This document shows positions 9,990 through 18,764 of a DNA stretch of 64,000 bases, piece by piece. The translations under genes and the position numbers were made by a program. The notes under the pieces were generated by a model. It saw only the letters and a list, made by a program, of their open reading frames with translations. It searched no databases and was not told where the DNA came from. Where the stretch lies: contig NZ_CP119546.1 of NCBI RefSeq assembly GCF_029277985.1, positions 1,736,001 through 1,800,000 of the forward strand, written 5' to 3'. This DNA is from Providencia stuartii. Its GTDB lineage: Bacteria; Pseudomonadota; Gammaproteobacteria; Enterobacterales; Enterobacteriaceae. Every line of letters begins with the position of its first letter. Position 1 is the stretch's first letter.

Positions 9990-11030
9990 TTAGTGTTTTT
10001 CACTCTCATTATTGGTTTTAGACGCATTTATCATATTTAAGCGCTCTTTCCATAGAGGATGGGTACTTAATAACTTACTATTCATTTCAGGTGATATGTT
10101 AGCCAACTTTATAAATATTGACTCCATCATCGCTAATGGCCGTTCTTGTTTTAACATATGCTCAATGGCAAATTGGTCAGCTTCTAATTCCATATCTCGA
10201 GAGTAGTTCAATGCCATTAATTGATTACCTGAATTTAACAATATCTCTTCAATTCCCGATGATTTACGCAATATCCACATGCTGACAAATTTTAACGATG
10301 ACGAATTCACTAAAGAGTTCATTATGTGATGATGATAATGGTGCCCCATTTCATGCAATAAAACGGAAACGAGTTCATTTTCATCTTCAATTAAGTTAAC
10401 TAGCTCATCAGTAATAATAATTGTACCATCAGTTAATGTTAAGGCGTTGGCTTGTTTCGGATAGTCTCTAAAAATAAGCTGTGGCTTTAACTGATAGTGA
10501 TTAAATTCTTTAGGCGTAATTCTGTCAAATAGGGCTTTAAGTTCTCGCTGCTTTTTTAATGGCAATTTACTTGGTTCAAGTACACTTTTATCTAACAGGA
10601 CAAGTGTTTCTTGACCAAGGTCCTTTTGAATTTGAACAGGCGTCTCTTTAGCAATAACCGATGCCATTGATGGCAGAAAGAATTGGAAAAAGAGATATAC
10701 CATAGGAATAATACAGGCGAGTAAATAAAGGCTAGCCATTTTATAGCGTTCTAAAAAGTGAATAACACCAAAATGGAGCTTGCTTTTTTTCAAAACAAGC
10801 TTGTTACGTAACTTTTGCTCTTTTTCACAGATAAAGCATCCACCATCAGAAAAATAGATAGAGTCTGGTAGTGATCCTAGCGGCTCTGATAAACGAATAT
10901 CTTGATATGAATATGTTTTAACTTCATCGTTTACATGAAGGATGATTTGATGCTTATCATTATCTAACTCAATAAAGGCACTGTGTTTCAGTGCCTTTTT
11001 ATTATAAGTATATTCACCCGCTATGTTCAC
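9990..11030 (-). CDS. M48-family metalloprotease, membrane-anchored
   Basis: A 346-aa zinc protease. The HEMGH motif near residues 226-230 supplies the zinc ligands and catalytic glutamate, and the downstream ELEADQFA supplies the third ligand, as in M48 peptidases. A hydrophobic segment near residues 98-120 should anchor it in the inner membrane, with a small N-terminal domain containing a CFIC pair on the other side. Its start overlaps the stop of the upstream YjgN-like gene by 4 bp, so the two are translationally coupled. The pairing suggests a shared role in membrane-protein quality control, but the substrate is unknown. Confidence 0.85.
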   Translation of the reverse strand: MNIAGEYTYNKKALKHSAFIELDNDKHQIILHVNDEVKTYSYQDIRLSEPLGSLPDSIYFSDGGCFICEKEQKLRNKLVLKKSKLHFGVIHFLERYKMASLYLLACIIPMVYLFFQFFLPSMASVIAKETPVQIQKDLGQETLVLLDKSVLEPSKLPLKKQRELKALFDRITPKEFNHYQLKPQLIFRDYPKQANALTLTDGTIIITDELVNLIEDENELVSVLLHEMGHHYHHHIMNSLVNSSSLKFVSMWILRKSSGIEEILLNSGNQLMALNYSRDMELEADQFAIEHMLKQERPLAMMESIFIKLANISPEMNSKLLSTHPLWKERLNMINASKTNNESEKH

Positions 11031-12259
11031 AACGATAATCCAAAGTCGAAGGAATCAAGCGTTTCATCATGAAAAGAATTGGCATCAGTCTCATCATGAG
11101 CGAGTTCATTTTCTAGAGACATATCACCTGTAATTTTAGTATTTATGGCGAAATATCGTGCATAGCGAATTTGAGCAATCGGTGTCGCTAGCCCTAGCGT
11201 AAATATAATAATAAGACTATTAGAGAACAGTAGAATAAGATAAGAAAAATAGGTTATGGATGAGCTAAATTTTAGCTCGTTACTGAACTCTAATTTATTG
11301 AAAAACTCACGTCTCATCATGAGGTGAATGTAACTATAAGAGAGTAACAACCCCACGTAAAAGTACAGATATATGAATAAAAACATGAAAATAGGCATTT
11401 CCGATTCGCTGGCGCTGTTTTTGTATATTGCAATGGCCTCTGCTATAGAGATGATGCTAAACCCGCTTAAGATGATGAAAGGGAGCAGTATTAAAAACGC
11501 GATACTATAAATTTTAGCAACTGCTCGATAATTCATTTGTAGCTTAAATGCGGATTTTCCAAAGTAAAAGTTATTGGCAAAATACTCATACAATTGTTTT
11601 GTTCTTATTGCGGAAACTACATATATAGAGATAACGATTAAAAATAAAGTAACGTATGTGCCGATTAAATATTTACTATAATTTAAATGGTCATAGCTAT
11701 TCGATGAATTAAATATAATGATTAAACTTATAATATTTCCTATCAAGAAAGAAACACCCGCGCCAACTAATAAAAGTAAGAGTGGAAGAATGAAAAAGTG
11801 CCAATACCCTTTTTTATAGCTACCGAGAAAATTAAATCTTACATTTCTATAGCTTGTCATAATGGCATGGAAACGGCATGAGCGAATAATAAAGTAAGGT
11901 AGCATCAAGCAAAACAAAAACAGAATAACATATGCTATTGGTAGGTAAATATAGTTAACGACTAAATATAATGCAAAACAGAAAAATATAATAATCCTAG
12001 ATATTAGAATGCTTACAGGTGAAGCATGATATTCAAGGCGTGAGCCATTAATCTCAGTGTTACCTAAGAAGTAGCGTCGGGTTCTGACGGTGGCCCACGC
12101 TGAATAGATACCTAGAGTGAGTATCGTCAATAAAACATTCACTATCCATATAAAGAAATACTCAGTATTATCACCATGAAATTTAACATGATGGACTTGA
12201 CTACGCATATCTTCCTTTTCAATATCAATATCCAAAAGGTTTTTTGTTACATTTTCCAT
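11027..12259 (-). CDS. YjgN-like multi-pass membrane protein (DUF898)
   Basis: A 410-aa integral membrane protein with about eight hydrophobic helices. The N-terminal signature FHGDNTEYFFIWIVNVLLTILTLGIYSAWATVRTRRYF is the DUF898/YjgN hallmark and recurs in degenerate form near residue 225 and residue 335. The ATG at 12259 is preferred because AGAGTG precedes it; a GTG three codons upstream is in frame. It is the first gene of a two-gene operon with the M48 protease. The family's biochemical role is not established. Confidence 0.85.
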   Translation of the reverse strand: MENVTKNLLDIDIEKEDMRSQVHHVKFHGDNTEYFFIWIVNVLLTILTLGIYSAWATVRTRRYFLGNTEINGSRLEYHASPVSILISRIIIFFCFALYLVVNYIYLPIAYVILFLFCLMLPYFIIRSCRFHAIMTSYRNVRFNFLGSYKKGYWHFFILPLLLLLVGAGVSFLIGNIISLIIIFNSSNSYDHLNYSKYLIGTYVTLFLIVISIYVVSAIRTKQLYEYFANNFYFGKSAFKLQMNYRAVAKIYSIAFLILLPFIILSGFSIISIAEAIAIYKNSASESEMPIFMFLFIYLYFYVGLLLSYSYIHLMMRREFFNKLEFSNELKFSSSITYFSYLILLFSNSLIIIFTLGLATPIAQIRYARYFAINTKITGDMSLENELAHDETDANSFHDETLDSFDFGLSL

Positions 12260-13130
12260 AAAGATCACTCTATTTATGTTTTATTTATAGCACGCTTGAG
12301 GAGTAAAAAGTAACTTACACGTAGACAATTAGGTTGAAACTAATGAGATATAACGCATAGTGATGTATATTTAGATGAAAATAATAGTGGAAATGAATTT
12401 TCAGTATAAAACACAGTAAGCTAAATATGACTCAACAGTTTATTCGTTAAAGGTGTAAATTCCCAATTTTACCAATCACAAATTTTGTGACTTAATCTAA
12501 ATTATTATTAAGTGAAACTCAATATAAATAAATCATCATGTGGAGGGTTATCTTCATAAAAGGATAATTTATGGTTATTTTATTGACATTAATAGGGTAA
12601 AATAGTGAATTCAAGAATTATCCTATTTTGAGTGAATACACGGTATTGCTCATACTTTATGTGAAACACATCTGGATTTGATGAGTTTTGTCATGAAATA
12701 GAATGTGTTCTTTTTAGATATAGAGGGTACCGATACTATAAGTATTTCTTTTATATTTGGCGATAATAGCATTTTTGATTTATCGATTATGTTGGTTTAA
12801 TATGGATACTTGTCACTCTCCATTTATCTAAGGAAATAGAATAAGAGGTTGTACAGTGGCTACCAGATACAAAGGATATCTCTTATAGAGATAGAAGATT
12901 TGTATTGATGTTACTTAGCTAATGAATCATGAAAAATAGATATAGGTTATTTAGACTAGAAGATATTAATTATGGTTAATTTTATTCACCATTCAAAATG
13001 TCAATTCAGTTAGCAGCAAGAAACATCCGAACGTTGTAAGGTAATTTATATCTTTTTAGTTAAATGGATATAACGAGCCCTTAGATAGGCTTTGTTGTTT
13101 TGTGATTTACTATGAGTTAGTGAGGTTTTA
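12260..13130. other. 870-bp AT-rich intergenic region
   Basis: Lies between divergent genes (the YjgN-like gene to the left, the kinase to the right). No convincing open frame, RNA gene or inverted repeat was found. It must hold both promoters. Confidence 0.5.
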
Positions 13131-13637
13131 GTGAAGGTTTGTATTATTGGTATTTCCGGTGCAGGTAAAACAACATTAGCTAAAAAATTATCAATTAAAT
13201 TTAATACACCCGCATATGCGTATGATGATGTGTACTGGGATAAAAGCAACGGAGAATACATTAAGAATACTCAGGAAGTGATGAATTCACTGATTTCTGA
13301 CATAAAATCTCAAGGAGGTTGGATAGTTGAAGGGGCTTATGACCGGCGAATGACCCCATTCTTTGAAGAGTGTTCTTTGATTATCAGATTAAAGACCCCA
13401 TATAGGGTATGTGCGTTCAGAATAATAAAGCGGTTTCTATTAGCAAGAATCGCAAGACAAAAACCTAAGGAAACGTTGCTAAACACAATTGAATTGCTTC
13501 GTTTTGCAAAGAAATTTGATAACAAGCTAGATATCTTTTTTAATTCAAATCAATCACTACTTCAAAAAGTGGTTGAAGTGAATGATATCAACCAGTGCTC
13601 ACTGGCAATTAACAAACATTTTATTGAAACTGCATAG
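13131..13637 (+). CDS. small P-loop kinase, adenylate-kinase/FlaR-like
   Basis: A 168-aa cytoplasmic protein with a Walker A motif, GISGAGKTT, at residues 8-16, then AYAYDDVYWD and GGWIVEGAYDRR, the layout of small nucleoside or shikimate-kinase-like ATPases sometimes called topology modulation proteins. The start is a GTG with GAGG six bases upstream; an ATG just before it runs straight into a stop. No operon partner. The substrate is unknown. Confidence 0.75.
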   Translation: MKVCIIGISGAGKTTLAKKLSIKFNTPAYAYDDVYWDKSNGEYIKNTQEVMNSLISDIKSQGGWIVEGAYDRRMTPFFEECSLIIRLKTPYRVCAFRIIKRFLLARIARQKPKETLLNTIELLRFAKKFDNKLDIFFNSNQSLLQKVVEVNDINQCSLAINKHFIETA

Positions 13638-13930
13638 TATGAAAGGGGAGTAATGTCATTTCCTATGTTGCAAATAGTAACCTTTAAGTGCTCCTTACAA
13701 GCTCAACTCTTCAGTATTTCCGTATAATCACATAACGTATGTATTAGTGTACAGTGTGCATTAGGATGCGTTATGCGAGTCTAGAGCACATGCTTGGTTA
13801 TTCTGAATATTCGTCATAAAAAGGAAATGAATATCAGCGTATCCAAAAATGCTCTACTTTTAGCATCCACTTTTTTTTGCGACATAAAATATTATTATGG
13901 AAATAGGTAATTATTGAGTAAGAGGTCAGA

Positions 13931-14533
13931 ATGTTTAATGTCGCGATTGTTATTTTCGATGAGTTTACGGATATTGATTATTTTTTGATGCGGGATATTT
14001 TGGGTCGTTGTCGTGAGGACTGGAATGTCAGTGTTTTGGGAACCAAGCCTTATCACACCTCGACGCTTGGGCAAAAAGTCGACACGGATGGACATGTCTC
14101 ATTAGCAAATCAAGCTGATGTTGTTTTATTTAGTAGTGGCCAGCAAGGTATTCCTAATGCCCTTGCAGATGAAGATTTTATGCGATCTTTTAAGCTTGAT
14201 AGTCAGCGACAAATTATTGGTTCTATTTGTGCAGGTTCCTTTATTTTGCATCAACTTGGCCTATTGGATAATACCCAAGCGACGACACACCCAGATGCAA
14301 AAAATGCATTGATAAGCATGGGGGCAGATGTTGAAGATAAGCCTCTTGTTATTCGTGGTAATATTGGTACTGCTGGTGGTTGTTTATCGGCATTATATTT
14401 AACGGGATGGATTGCAGAAAAGCTTTTTGATAGTAATAAACGCCGAGAAATGCATCGCCAGATACTCCCCGCAAACCAACACGAGTTATATGAAAAAATG
14501 ATTGTAGATGCGATCGCAGAAGCCAAAATATAG
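13931..14533 (+). CDS. DJ-1/PfpI family protein
   Basis: A 200-aa class-I glutamine-amidotransferase-like fold. The nucleophilic-elbow motif SICAGSFIL lies near residues 97-105 and carries the reactive cysteine. The N-terminal FNVAIVIFDEFTDIDYF and the later TAGGCLSALYLTGW are typical of the isonitrile hydratase/transcription-regulator-like branch. Members act as hydratases, chaperones or deglycases; the sequence does not decide. It is a single-gene unit with a terminator downstream. Confidence 0.85.
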   Translation: MFNVAIVIFDEFTDIDYFLMRDILGRCREDWNVSVLGTKPYHTSTLGQKVDTDGHVSLANQADVVLFSSGQQGIPNALADEDFMRSFKLDSQRQIIGSICAGSFILHQLGLLDNTQATTHPDAKNALISMGADVEDKPLVIRGNIGTAGGCLSALYLTGWIAEKLFDSNKRREMHRQILPANQHELYEKMIVDAIAEAKI

Positions 14534-14546
14534 TGTCATTTTACGT

Positions 14547-14578
14547 TTGTGAGTATTTAAAATATAGAATAGGGCGCA
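14547..14578. repeat. 32-bp direct repeat, copy 2
   Basis: Second copy of the repeat at 9312-9343 (30 of 32 positions alike), just after the DJ-1/PfpI gene. Confidence 0.7.
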
Positions 14579-14628
14579 TTTGATTTGCCCCAAAAAGTTG
14601 GATGCTTTTAATTTAACGTAAAGGGTAC

Positions 14629-14651
14629 AGGCCATTGTGTGGCCTTTTTTA
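14629..14651 (+). terminator. rho-independent terminator after the DJ-1/PfpI gene
   Basis: AGGCCA and TGGCCT form a 6-bp stem around TTGTG and are followed by a run of T. Confidence 0.75.
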
Positions 14652-14987
14652 TTTCACTTGTGAATCTTCTCGCTCAGAAAATGCCTGTAACTCTCTAACG
14701 TATCTATGCCATTGTCTCCCTTTTGATTCTTGAGCGTAATTACGAATAGACACAGTTCGATCATGAGTTATAGACTGATCTACGCGAGAGATTTCAAATA
14801 TAACAACCGTATTACCGTTAACTAGATAGGTATATATATTCTCACATTGCTCAATCATTTCATAAATACAGAATATTGACTTTAATTCGGCTGGGTGCAT
14901 GATTTGTCTTAAATAAGGGGTTATCACCTCGCTCTGTATTCTGAGAAATTTTTCCATATAGCTTTGGTCAATGTGTTTATTGCGCAT
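14649..14987 (-). CDS. hypothetical protein
   Basis: A 112-aa charged, soluble protein, not recognised. It is rich in aromatic residues and glutamate, with no signal peptide, membrane helix or clear motif. It converges on the DJ-1/PfpI gene and shares its terminator region. The coding call rests on a full-length open frame with normal composition and no competing frame. Confidence 0.5.
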   Translation of the reverse strand: MRNKHIDQSYMEKFLRIQSEVITPYLRQIMHPAELKSIFCIYEMIEQCENIYTYLVNGNTVVIFEISRVDQSITHDRTVSIRNYAQESKGRQWHRYVRELQAFSEREDSQVK

Positions 14988-15250
14988 CGGCGAGGCTCTT
15001 GTTCAATTTACATTTTAGATAATGATATATTAATAACATTCACCTAGTGAGATTTTTTTTATTGTAGAAAATAATTAATCACAACGTTCATCATGGTGGC
15101 ATTTTAATATCATAGGTGCAAAACTTAATAGCCATAACAGTTGCTAGATTCATTGCTAGCCCCTTGCGTATAGCGAGCATATAAAGTAGTTGAGGAGTCA
15201 GCATGAGCTACTCAGTAATTTAAAGATGAAAAAGAGAAGAGAGCTTACAA

Positions 15251-15457
15251 ATGTATTTAAAAGCTGCTAGAGGTACTGGTATTAAAGTTGAAGCTAATGT
15301 TAGAAACTTCAATGATCTATTACCAAAAGATATGTTTGATTCTGGTCGCTTAGGCTCTACAACAACATGGGGTGAAGCTATCACTGGAAGAGTTAGCAAT
15401 CAAAGCGATAGATTCAGTGAAAATAATCCTTATGGTCAAATGATTCACCAGGAATAA
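15251..15457 (+). CDS. orphan toxin-tip-like small protein
   Basis: A 68-aa protein starting MYLKAARGTGIKVEANVRNF. It has no signal peptide or membrane segment, and reads like the C-terminal end of a larger polymorphic toxin rather than a complete protein. Thirteen bases downstream lies a SUKH-type immunity gene, the usual order of a toxin tip and its immunity gene. The neighbouring CDI locus supports this reading. The catalytic type is not recognised. It could be a truncated or inactive toxin, or a small standalone effector. Confidence 0.5.
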   Translation: MYLKAARGTGIKVEANVRNFNDLLPKDMFDSGRLGSTTTWGEAITGRVSNQSDRFSENNPYGQMIHQE

Positions 15458-15470
15458 CAGGTAAAGGTAA

Positions 15471-15866
15471 ATGATTGATAGAACTATGATGTACCAAAAT
15501 TATTTATACTCAGGATTTTCTTTCCCAGAAAGCTTTATCAATTATGTATCAAGAACGGAATTAGAGAACTTGGAACCGTGGTGGCTATTTTGTTACTCTT
15601 CACATTATGTTGATTTTTGGTGTGAGAAAGTCAGAGAACTCTATCCAGAAAGGCGACTAATTCCTTTTGCTAACTGGAGTTACTCAGATGATATTGTTTG
15701 TTTTGACGGTGACAATACATCAGGAGACCCAAAAGTATTCTATGTTCATGCCTTCGCCTCGGCAGGCTGGGAAGATAGGGGATACACAGATAACTTTACT
15801 GAATGGCTGAAAATAGCTCGTCTCGACTCAGAACGCTATAAAGCAGAGCTGGCAAATGATGAATAG
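15471..15866 (+). CDS. SMI1/KNR4 (SUKH)-like immunity protein
   Basis: A 131-aa cytoplasmic protein. The pattern IVCFDGDNTSGDPKVFYVHAF followed by GWEDRGYTDNFTEWLK is typical of SMI1/KNR4-superfamily immunity proteins, which bind and neutralise cognate nuclease toxins. It is 13 bp downstream of the toxin-tip-like gene and probably co-transcribed with it. It lies upstream of the CDI operon and may protect against toxins delivered by neighbours. Confidence 0.7.
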   Translation: MIDRTMMYQNYLYSGFSFPESFINYVSRTELENLEPWWLFCYSSHYVDFWCEKVRELYPERRLIPFANWSYSDDIVCFDGDNTSGDPKVFYVHAFASAGWEDRGYTDNFTEWLKIARLDSERYKAELANDE

Positions 15867-15869
15867 TCA

Positions 15870-16412
15870 CTATTCTTGAATAAATTCAGGAGGTACTTGT
15901 TCAGATAACCAGACGCCATTATCAGCCTGATAGAATTTAAAGCCCTGTTCGTACATGTGTAGAGCTCTTATTTTTAGTAGCACTGGTTTTCCATGACGTT
16001 GCCCTACCAAAATTGCAGTATGTTCATCTAATGAAAGATGAACATACTGTCGTGACATAGGGAATAAACCTTGTTCTCTGATTGTTGGTAAAAATCGTTT
16101 AGTTGTTCCATGGTATAAAAAGCGTGGAGGGACTTTTTCTTTATAATCAATATTCACTTGTTGCGAGGAATGCCCTTGTGAGGCTCTAAGACGTAATCCA
16201 TCATCTGAGATTGTAAAGCGCTTTTTATCATTATTATCAACGATATTACGAATAAGAGTATAATCGAGCACATATCCTTTTTTAGCAGAACAAAGGATAA
16301 GATCATCTATGACTGCCCACCCTTCTTTATCTAAAGATAGGCCAATGGTCTCTGGTTGGTGACGTAATATATAACTTAAAAACTTACTGATATTTGTGTT
16401 GTTTTTACTCAC
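15870..16412 (-). CDS. kptA: RNA 2'-phosphotransferase KptA/Tpt1
   Basis: Transfers an internal 2'-phosphate from RNA to NAD+, the last step of tRNA splicing in eukaryotes; in bacteria an RNA-repair role is suspected. The 180-aa protein has the family's N-terminal FLSYILRHQPETIGLSLDKEGW and the NAD-site motifs LYHGT and YVHLS. A GTG start at 16412 (SKNNTNISKFL) was chosen because GAGG precedes it and the length then matches E. coli KptA (184 aa). The frame stays open upstream for 27 more codons. Its location between toxin and immunity genes is suggestive but unexplained. Confidence 0.88.
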   Translation of the reverse strand: MSKNNTNISKFLSYILRHQPETIGLSLDKEGWAVIDDLILCSAKKGYVLDYTLIRNIVDNNDKKRFTISDDGLRLRASQGHSSQQVNIDYKEKVPPRFLYHGTTKRFLPTIREQGLFPMSRQYVHLSLDEHTAILVGQRHGKPVLLKIRALHMYEQGFKFYQADNGVWLSEQVPPEFIQE

Positions 16413-16566
16413 AATAATAGCCTCAAGCAACGTCGGACACTGTGAAATAGATAGTGGTGAACACCATTGGACTAGGTTCAGTTCCACCAACATTTTATAA
16501 ATATGATCAATGGTGAACTAAAAAGAGATTTTAGCCCCACACTAGGCTTTCCTTAGTCTCTTCTTT

Positions 16567-16620
16567 CCCCCTCAGCCAGCTGCATAATCAACTGTCCGGC
16601 TTGGCGAATGAGGGTACCAC
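16567..16620 (-). pseudogene. SymE C-terminal relic, copy 0
   Basis: The minus strand reads GTLIRQAGQLIMQLAEGE, the last residues of the SymE-like protein at 30603-30917 (TLTRQAGQLIIRLAEGE). Only this tail remains, upstream of the CDI operon. Confidence 0.6.
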
Positions 16621-17037
16621 CAATACTCTCTCTTAAAAATAGGTTATGTCAATTTAGCTGTGTTTCGTTTGGTATAGCATGAAGAGTTACTGAGATTGGC
16701 TTGATGAGGTTTTTGTTTAAGTGGGAATAGCTTGGTTTAGCTCACCATAACCCTACAGGTTTCGAATTTAACTATTAACCATATTGATAATAAAGGATAT
16801 TTTTTGTTAATTCATGAGTTTCAATTTAGCTCCTAAATGCATTTATATGGATTTTGAAGTCGCACCTGGTATTTTTCGTTACGGCGAAAAACATCGTGTG
16901 GGTTTATGGAACAGAATCGTACTGGTTACCAACTTCAAGATTTGTTAAAAAATGAGATATGTCTAATTGTTATTTATGTAAAATTATGTCATTTTTTGTC
17001 TTGGTATTTAACTTAGTCAAAACAACAAATACACGTA
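16621..17037. other. cdiB upstream region
   Basis: About 420 bp, AT-rich. A 44-codon open frame from 16814 (MSFNLAPKCIY...) has no recognisable family and is not called. The region should hold the cdiBA promoter, but no single promoter stands out. Confidence 0.4.
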
Positions 17038-18753
17038 ATGCAATTAAAATCCACACTCACCTATTTGTATAGCTTTATGTCGGTTATGGCATTATCGCCT
17101 TTACTAGCAAGTGCCTCCATGCTTCGACCTGAGAATACCGATACGTTGTTTCAGCAACAAACTCAGCAACAACAAGCACAACAACAACAATTTGATGCTA
17201 AAGCCCCGAATGTGAGCTTGTCTGTGCCCATTGCAAAAAGCCAATTGCAATTTCCAAATGAAACACCATGTTTTTTAATCGAACAGGTTGTTGTTAGTGG
17301 ACAAGAGGCCTTACCTCATTGGGTACCCGTTCAGCGCTTAGCAAATCAAGCCGTCGGGCATTGCATCGGTGTGCAAGGGATTAACCATTTAGTGACGGAT
17401 ATGCAAAATAGGTTGATTAGCCATGGTTGGATTACCAGTCGGGTGCTGCTTCCTGAGCAAGATTTATCAACGGGTGTTCTCCGGTTAGTTGTCATGCCAG
17501 GTAAAGTACAAAAAGTCGTTTTTACCGATGATTCATCACAATACAGCACGCTATATACTGCAATGCCAGCCCATTCAGGTAATTTATTGGATTTGCGAGA
17601 TATTGAGCAAGGCCTCGAAAATCTACAGCGCCTACCAACCGTACAAGCTTCAATGGAAATGGTGCCAGGTGATGGTCCGGGTGAAACCCAAATTGTGATT
17701 AAGCGCGAACAATCACGTTATTGGCATGCGGGAGCTTGGGTTGACAATACAGGTTCAAAAAGTACGGGTAAAAATCAAGCGGGTGTGATGATAGCATTGG
17801 ATAATCCAACATCACTCAGTGATCTTTTTTACCTTACCGCCACACGCGATTTAAGCTTCTCCAGTGATAAAGACACCACTAACTACAGTGCACACTACTC
17901 GGTACCGTTTGGTTATTGGCAGTTTGCTACCACCGCGAGTGATTATGAATATACCCAAACTATCGCGGGTGCGAACAGCGATATAAAATATCGCGGTAAA
18001 AGTAAAAGCCTGAATTTGCAACTGAGTAATGTACTTTACCGTGATGCCACAGCGAAAACCACCGCGACCTATGATGTTAATTTACGTGAGACGCGCAACT
18101 TTGTGGGTGAAACTGAAATTGGCAACCAAAAACGTCGAACGACGGCGTGGAAGTTAGGGCTAAACCATCGCCAATATATAGGGCAATCAACCATTAACTT
18201 GGGTGCAAGTTATCAACATGGCACACGTTGGTTTGGGGCCATGCCAGCGTTTGAAGAGTTTCGTCGTAAAGATTCCCAAGATTATGCGACAGCGCTAGCG
18301 ATTGTGATGCAGTTTCATGCATCGGCGAGCATACCTTTTACTTTGGCAGAACAGTCTTTGCGTTTCGACACACAATACTCACGTCAGATCAGTGACAGAC
18401 CATTAACGCCTCAAGATCAATTCAGTATTGGTAACCGCTGGACGGTGCGAGGGTTCGATGGCGAGCGTACTCTCAGTGCCGATGAGGGGTGGACACTTCG
18501 CAATACCTTGTCATGGGCACTCCCTATCTCAGCTCAAGAGCTCTATGTTGGTGCAGACTACGGCAAAATCAGTGGGCGCTGGGCAGACATGAATTTAGGG
18601 ACTCATCTTGCTGGTGGTGTTGTCGGTTTACGCGGAGCGATTAATCCAGCTAATTTGAGCTATGACTTATCACTCGGTACGCCTTTCTCTAAACCGGATG
18701 GTTTTAGAACCGATCCTGCTACTTTTGCTTTCTCTGTAAACTGGAATTATTAA
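17038..18753 (+). CDS. cdiB: CdiB, two-partner secretion outer-membrane transporter
   Basis: Omp85/FhaC/ShlB-type beta-barrel that exports CdiA across the outer membrane. The 571-aa length fits the family. An N-terminal signal peptide runs to about residue 27 (ALSPLLASAS). A glutamine-rich linker follows, then POTRA domains over about residues 80-225 (CFLIEQVVVSGQEALP is the POTRA start) and the barrel to the C-terminus, ending in the aromatic residue expected of barrel proteins. The lid-lock motif VRGF is near residues 470-473. Its stop is 11 bp before cdiA, so the two form one operon. Confidence 0.93.
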   Translation: MQLKSTLTYLYSFMSVMALSPLLASASMLRPENTDTLFQQQTQQQQAQQQQFDAKAPNVSLSVPIAKSQLQFPNETPCFLIEQVVVSGQEALPHWVPVQRLANQAVGHCIGVQGINHLVTDMQNRLISHGWITSRVLLPEQDLSTGVLRLVVMPGKVQKVVFTDDSSQYSTLYTAMPAHSGNLLDLRDIEQGLENLQRLPTVQASMEMVPGDGPGETQIVIKREQSRYWHAGAWVDNTGSKSTGKNQAGVMIALDNPTSLSDLFYLTATRDLSFSSDKDTTNYSAHYSVPFGYWQFATTASDYEYTQTIAGANSDIKYRGKSKSLNLQLSNVLYRDATAKTTATYDVNLRETRNFVGETEIGNQKRRTTAWKLGLNHRQYIGQSTINLGASYQHGTRWFGAMPAFEEFRRKDSQDYATALAIVMQFHASASIPFTLAEQSLRFDTQYSRQISDRPLTPQDQFSIGNRWTVRGFDGERTLSADEGWTLRNTLSWALPISAQELYVGADYGKISGRWADMNLGTHLAGGVVGLRGAINPANLSYDLSLGTPFSKPDGFRTDPATFAFSVNWNY

Positions 18754-18764
18754 GGACGCTCAGG

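Noticed and set aside
16814..16948. 44-codon frame MSFNLAPKCIY...
   Set aside because: No family resemblance and no clear ribosome site; kept as intergenic.
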